Part shown: positions 60,824 through 64,000 of the stretch, in pieces | How the letters are laid out: each line of letters begins with the position of its first letter | How positions within the stretch are numbered: the first letter of the stretch is position 1 | Assembly (NCBI RefSeq): GCF_020991365.1 | Contig: NZ_JAJLRA010000013.1 | Coordinates: 62,001 to 126,000, forward strand | DNA: 64,000 nt | Direction: 5' to 3' | Source: Streptacidiphilus sp. ASG 303 | GTDB taxonomy: Bacteria > Actinomycetota > Actinomycetes > Streptomycetales > Streptomycetaceae | Notes under the pieces: model-generated | What the model was told of the DNA's origin: nothing | The model's database searches: none | What the model saw: only the letters and a program-made list of their open reading frames with translations | Program-made: the position numbers and the translations under genes

Positions 60824-61764
60824 CCCTTGACCGCCCCCTCGCCTGCGCCTCGGAAGAAGAGCCGCTGCAGGGCGAAGAAGAGCGCGAGCAGCGGCACGAC
60901 GGCCATCATCGTGCCCGCCGCGATCACCCGCTGGTCGTTGGTGAAGGTGCCGGACAGGTACTGGATGCCCACGGTCAGCGTGTAGTGGGCCGGGTCGGAG
61001 AGCACGACGAGCGGCCAGAGGAAGTCGTCCCAGGCGAAGACGAAGCTGAAGACGGCGACGGCGGCGAGGGTGCCGCGGGCCGACGGCAGGGCGATGCTCC
61101 GGAAGCGCTGCCACTCCCCCGCGCCGTCCAGGACGGCCGCCTCCTCGACCTCGGCGGGCAGCCGGCGGAAGGCGTTGCGCATGAGGAGCACCGACAGGCC
61201 GGAGGCGGCGAGCGGCAGCATGACGCCGAGCAGCGTGTCGGTGAGGTGCAGGGAGCGGGCCACCAGGAACTCGGAGACCATGATGCTCTCGAAGGGGATG
61301 ATCATCGTGGCGAGGAAGACGCCGACGGCGACCGCCCGGCCGCGGAACCGCATCCGGGCGAGCGCGTACCCGGCCATGGACCCGAAGAGGCAGTTGGTGA
61401 CGACGGAGCCGACGGCGACGACCAGGGAGTTCCCGGCGTACCGCAGGACAGGCACGGTGTCGAGGACCTCGCCGTAGTGGCGCAGCGTCGGGTGGTGGGG
61501 CACGAGCTGCGGCGGGTAGCCGAAGACCCGCTCGCCGTTGCCCTTGAGGGAGGTGGACAGCTGCCACAGGAAGGGGCCGACGGTGAGGACCAGCACGGCG
61601 GTGAGCAGCAGGTAGCGGACCGCGAGGCCGGCGGCGCGGCGCGCGCGGCGCGGGTCGCGGGTGCGGGGGGCCGGTCCGGGGGCGGCACCGGCGGTCCGGT
61701 CGTCGGCGGAGGCGGAGGCGGGTGCGGACGCCGATGCGGCGGCCCCGGTGTGCAGGGACGTCAT
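60820..61764 (-). CDS. Carbohydrate ABC permease 2 (MalG type)
   Basis: A 314-residue inner-membrane permease with six helices and the EAA loop EEAAVLDGAGEWQRFRSIAL. The first 45 residues are an Ala/Ser/Pro-rich cytoplasmic tail. ATG 61764 overlaps permease 1 (ATGA). It pairs with permease 1 and the binding protein; no ATPase gene is present, so a shared MsiK-type ATPase encoded elsewhere is expected, as is usual in Streptomyces. Confidence 0.94.
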   Translation of the reverse strand: MTSLHTGAAASASAPASASADDRTAGAAPGPAPRTRDPRRARRAAGLAVRYLLLTAVLVLTVGPFLWQLSTSLKGNGERVFGYPPQLVPHHPTLRHYGEVLDTVPVLRYAGNSLVVAVGSVVTNCLFGSMAGYALARMRFRGRAVAVGVFLATMIIPFESIMVSEFLVARSLHLTDTLLGVMLPLAASGLSVLLMRNAFRRLPAEVEEAAVLDGAGEWQRFRSIALPSARGTLAAVAVFSFVFAWDDFLWPLVVLSDPAHYTLTVGIQYLSGTFTNDQRVIAAGTMMAVVPLLALFFALQRLFFRGAGEGAVKG

Positions 61765-62639
61765 GCGCGCTCCTCCCGGGTGTTGAGGCGGGTGACGGCG
61801 ACCGACAGGCCGAGGGTGCCGAGGAAGAGGACGAGGCTCATCGCGGAGGCGTAGCCGGCCTCGCCGCCGAGGCCGAGGCCGGTCTCGCGGATGGTGTAGA
61901 CGAGGGTGCGGGCCTCGCCGCCCGGTCCGGCGGTGCCGCTGCTGAGGGTGAAGACCTCCGCGAAGACCTTGGCGCCGGCGATGGCCGACAGGGTGGCGAC
62001 CAGCACCATGGTGGGCCGGACCAGCGGCAGGGTGACGCTGCGGAAGCGGCGCACGGGGCCCGCGCCGTCGACCTCGGCGGCCTCCAGCAGCGACCGGGGG
62101 ACGTTGGCGAGGGCGGCGAGGTAGACGACCATGTAGTAGCCCAGGCCCTTCCACACGGTCATGGCCATGGAGCCGAGGAGCAGCATCCGGGCGTCGGTGA
62201 GGAAGGGCAGCGGCGCGTCCACCAGGTGCAGTCCGCGCAGCAGGGAGTTGACGAGGCCGTCGCTGGACAGCAGCCACGACCAGATCAGGCCCGCGACCAC
62301 CATCGAGGCGACGACCGGCGAGTAGAAGACGGCGCGGAAGAAGCCGATGCCGGCGACCCGGCGCTGGACGAGCACGGCGAGCAGCAGCGGCAGCACGACC
62401 ATGCAGGGCACCACGACGGCGACGTAGAGGGCGGTGTTCCGCACCGAGAGCCAGAAGTCGGGGTCGTGCGCGAGCCGGACGTAGTTGTGCAGCCCGGTGA
62501 AGGTGCCTCCGCCCAGGGTGCTGGCGTCGGTGAAGGACAGCACGACGGTGTTGGCGAAGGGGACGAGGAAGAAGGCCGTGGCGACGGCCAGCGCCGGGGT
62601 GAGGAAGAGCCAGGGGACGTACCAGCGGCGGCCGGTCAC
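61761..62639 (-). CDS. Carbohydrate ABC permease 1 (MalF type)
   Basis: A 292-residue permease with six membrane helices (first WLFLTPALAVATAFFLVPF) and the EAA loop EAAEVDGAGPVRRFRSVTLP. GTG 62639 follows AAGGAGG, 98 bases downstream of the binding-protein stop, the widest gap of the operon. It imports a sugar or oligosaccharide with its partners. Confidence 0.94.
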   Translation of the reverse strand: MTGRRWYVPWLFLTPALAVATAFFLVPFANTVVLSFTDASTLGGGTFTGLHNYVRLAHDPDFWLSVRNTALYVAVVVPCMVVLPLLLAVLVQRRVAGIGFFRAVFYSPVVASMVVAGLIWSWLLSSDGLVNSLLRGLHLVDAPLPFLTDARMLLLGSMAMTVWKGLGYYMVVYLAALANVPRSLLEAAEVDGAGPVRRFRSVTLPLVRPTMVLVATLSAIAGAKVFAEVFTLSSGTAGPGGEARTLVYTIRETGLGLGGEAGYASAMSLVLFLGTLGLSVAVTRLNTREERA

Positions 62640-62737
62640 GGATGCCTCCTTGTCCTGCGGGAGCAGGGGGTCTCGGGAGCGCGGGGGCCGCGGGCCGGGA
62701 GCGGTGCGCGCCCGGCCCGGCGGCGGTCCTGCGCGGG

Positions 62738-64000
62738 TCAGCCGGCGGCGCCGGTGATGCGGTTCGCGGCGTCGACGGCCTCGTCGAGCGCCTTCTGCGG
62801 CGCCAGGCGGCCCTGGAGGGCGAGCTGGACCTTGCCGATGACGGCGGCGGTCACGCGGGCGTCGTACTGGACGGGCACCAGGTTCTTCGCGCGGGCGATC
62901 TGCTCGGCGGAGATCCGGCGGGCCTTCGCCTCGGGCGAGCCGTCGCCGGCGGCGGTGAAGTACGGGTCCTTGAGGGAGGAGAGGGTGCTGGGCAGGATCG
63001 TCACGATCTTGCTGAAGGCGAGCTGGTTCTGCGCGTTGGACAGGTACTTGGCGAAGTCCAGGGCGGTGGCGCGGTTCTTGCTGCTCTTCGGGACCATCAG
63101 ACCCATGACGGACATGTTGACGGCGCCGTCGGGGCCGGTGATCTGGGGGCCGACACCCGTGTCGGCGGCGATGTCGGCGGCGTTCTGCTTGACGACGGCG
63201 AGGAAGTTCGGGCCCGAGGGGAAGAGGCCGATGCGCCCGGCCTGGTAGGCCTCGGTCTCCTTGCTGTGGTTCTGGGTGAGGGAGTCCTTCGGGAAGACGC
63301 CGCCCTTGTAGGCGTCCACCAGCTTCTGCAGGTAGGCGGCGGCCTCGGGGGTGTTGAAGGTCCACTTCTTCCCGGAGGCGTCCAGCAGGGGCACGCCCTG
63401 CTTGGCGAGGTCGGTGATGAACCGGTTCTCCAGGGCGGGGTGGATGCCGTAGAAGTCGCCGTGGCCCGCGTCGGAGAGCTTCCGGCCGTCGGCGAGCAGC
63501 TCGTCGAAGGTCGTCGGGGGCTTCTCGGGGTCCAGGCCGGCCTTCTGGAACAGCTTCTTGTTGTACATGGTGACCTCGGAGGTGAGGTACCACGGCAGGC
63601 CGAAGGAGCCGGTCCGGCCGGGGACGGCGAAGGCCTCCCACGCGCCGGGCACGTAGCCGGACTTCACGTCGGCCGCGGCCTGGTCCATGTCGACGAAGAG
63701 GCCCTTGGACTCCAGCGCCTGGGCGAACTGCGGGTTGAGGTTGACCACGTCGGGCAGCGCCCCGGCGGCGGCGTCGGCGGTGAGCTTCTCCTGGGCCCCC
63801 TCGAAGGGGATGTCCACCCACTTCACGGTGGTGCCGGGGTGGGACTTCTCGTAGGCCTTGACCACGCCGTTCATGTAGTCGGTGAACGTCGGCTTGAGCT
63901 GGAGGGTCTCCAGTGTGATGGTGCCGCCGACCTTCCCCCCGCCGGACGCGGCGCCCGTGTCGGTGGACGAGCCGTCGGAGCCGAGCCCGCACGCACTGCT
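62738..64000 (-). CDS. Carbohydrate ABC solute-binding lipoprotein (5' end cut by window edge)
   Basis: 420 residues are visible of a family 1 sugar-binding protein that captures the sugar outside the membrane. The first visible residues SSACG contain the probable lipobox Cys, so only the signal peptide is missing. Typical elements are LPDVVNLNPQFAQALESKGL, LPWYLTSEVTMYNKKLFQKA and GRIGLFPSGPNFL. It is the first gene of the operon in this window. Confidence 0.94.
   Translation of the reverse strand, partial: SSACGLGSDGSSTDTGAASGGGKVGGTITLETLQLKPTFTDYMNGVVKAYEKSHPGTTVKWVDIPFEGAQEKLTADAAAGALPDVVNLNPQFAQALESKGLFVDMDQAAADVKSGYVPGAWEAFAVPGRTGSFGLPWYLTSEVTMYNKKLFQKAGLDPEKPPTTFDELLADGRKLSDAGHGDFYGIHPALENRFITDLAKQGVPLLDASGKKWTFNTPEAAAYLQKLVDAYKGGVFPKDSLTQNHSKETEAYQAGRIGLFPSGPNFLAVVKQNAADIAADTGVGPQITGPDGAVNMSVMGLMVPKSSKNRATALDFAKYLSNAQNQLAFSKIVTILPSTLSSLKDPYFTAAGDGSPEAKARRISAEQIARAKNLVPVQYDARVTAAVIGKVQLALQGRLAPQKALDEAVDAANRITGAAG

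Overview
The window is about 64 kb of very GC-rich DNA. Its genes show near-saturated G/C at third codon positions, many GTG starts, AGGAGG-type ribosome binding sites, GTGA/ATGA start-stop overlaps, GC-rich hairpin terminators without U-tracts and TTGAC(N)/TA(N)3T promoters. Together these point to a Streptomyces-like actinomycete chromosome. No rRNA, tRNA, CRISPR array, transposase, integrase or phage gene was seen. Both ends cut genes: a P450 at base 1 and a solute-binding lipoprotein at base 64000.

Layout. 1-4.9 kb: P450 end, an OB-fold/SPFH pair and a GAF-SpoIIE phosphatase. 4.9-12.1 kb: a Tat-exported FAD oxidase, a quinone-type oxidoreductase, a MarR regulator divergent from an alpha/beta hydrolase, and a TetR/MFS efflux pair with a 25-bp palindromic operator. 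12.5-17.2 kb: a DEAD-box helicase, a cold-shock protein and a PAS-GAF-SpoIIE phosphatase whose 5' region shows a reading-frame switch. 17.2-27 kb: an ABC exporter coupled to a secreted YncE/phosphoesterase fusion, VOC plus AraC genes, a DUF1801 protein, a Gly-Leu-repeat small ORF and a lone GltD-like flavoprotein.

27.3-42.8 kb is the most notable region: eleven minus-strand genes that read as one biosynthetic operon. In transcription order they are a cysteine hydrolase, HypE, HypF, a single ATP-grasp ligase, a double ATP-grasp ligase, an MFS exporter, a PLP decarboxylase, a membrane di-iron desaturase-like enzyme, both subunits of B12-dependent glutamate mutase and a class III aminotransferase. 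HypF and HypE normally build the cyanide ligands of [NiFe]-hydrogenase, but no hydrogenase or other hyp gene is present here. The inferred theme is a small peptide-like metabolite built from 3-methylaspartate or 3-aminoisobutyrate units by ATP-grasp ligases and carrying a carbamoyl- or nitrile-derived group.

44-52 kb holds a glutathione peroxidase, a TetR/patatin pair, and a sulfur amino-acid block: an S-adenosylmethionine hydrolase-like gene followed by a polar amino-acid ABC transporter. Each of these two units is preceded by a tiny leaderless leader-peptide ORF. One is methionine-rich and followed by a true U-tract terminator with a possible antiterminator, a candidate Met-sensing attenuator. 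The other belongs to the RRHVD...CR type found ahead of sulfur genes in Streptomyces. A repeat-containing His/Trp-rich secreted protein and several short tandem repeat arrays follow.

52-64 kb is a tightly coupled sugar-catabolic operon: solute-binding protein, two permeases, GntR regulator, ROK kinase, DUF4127 protein, FAD oxidoreductase, NanE epimerase and GH38 alpha-mannosidase. It suggests uptake and breakdown of a mannose- or N-acetylmannosamine-containing glycan.
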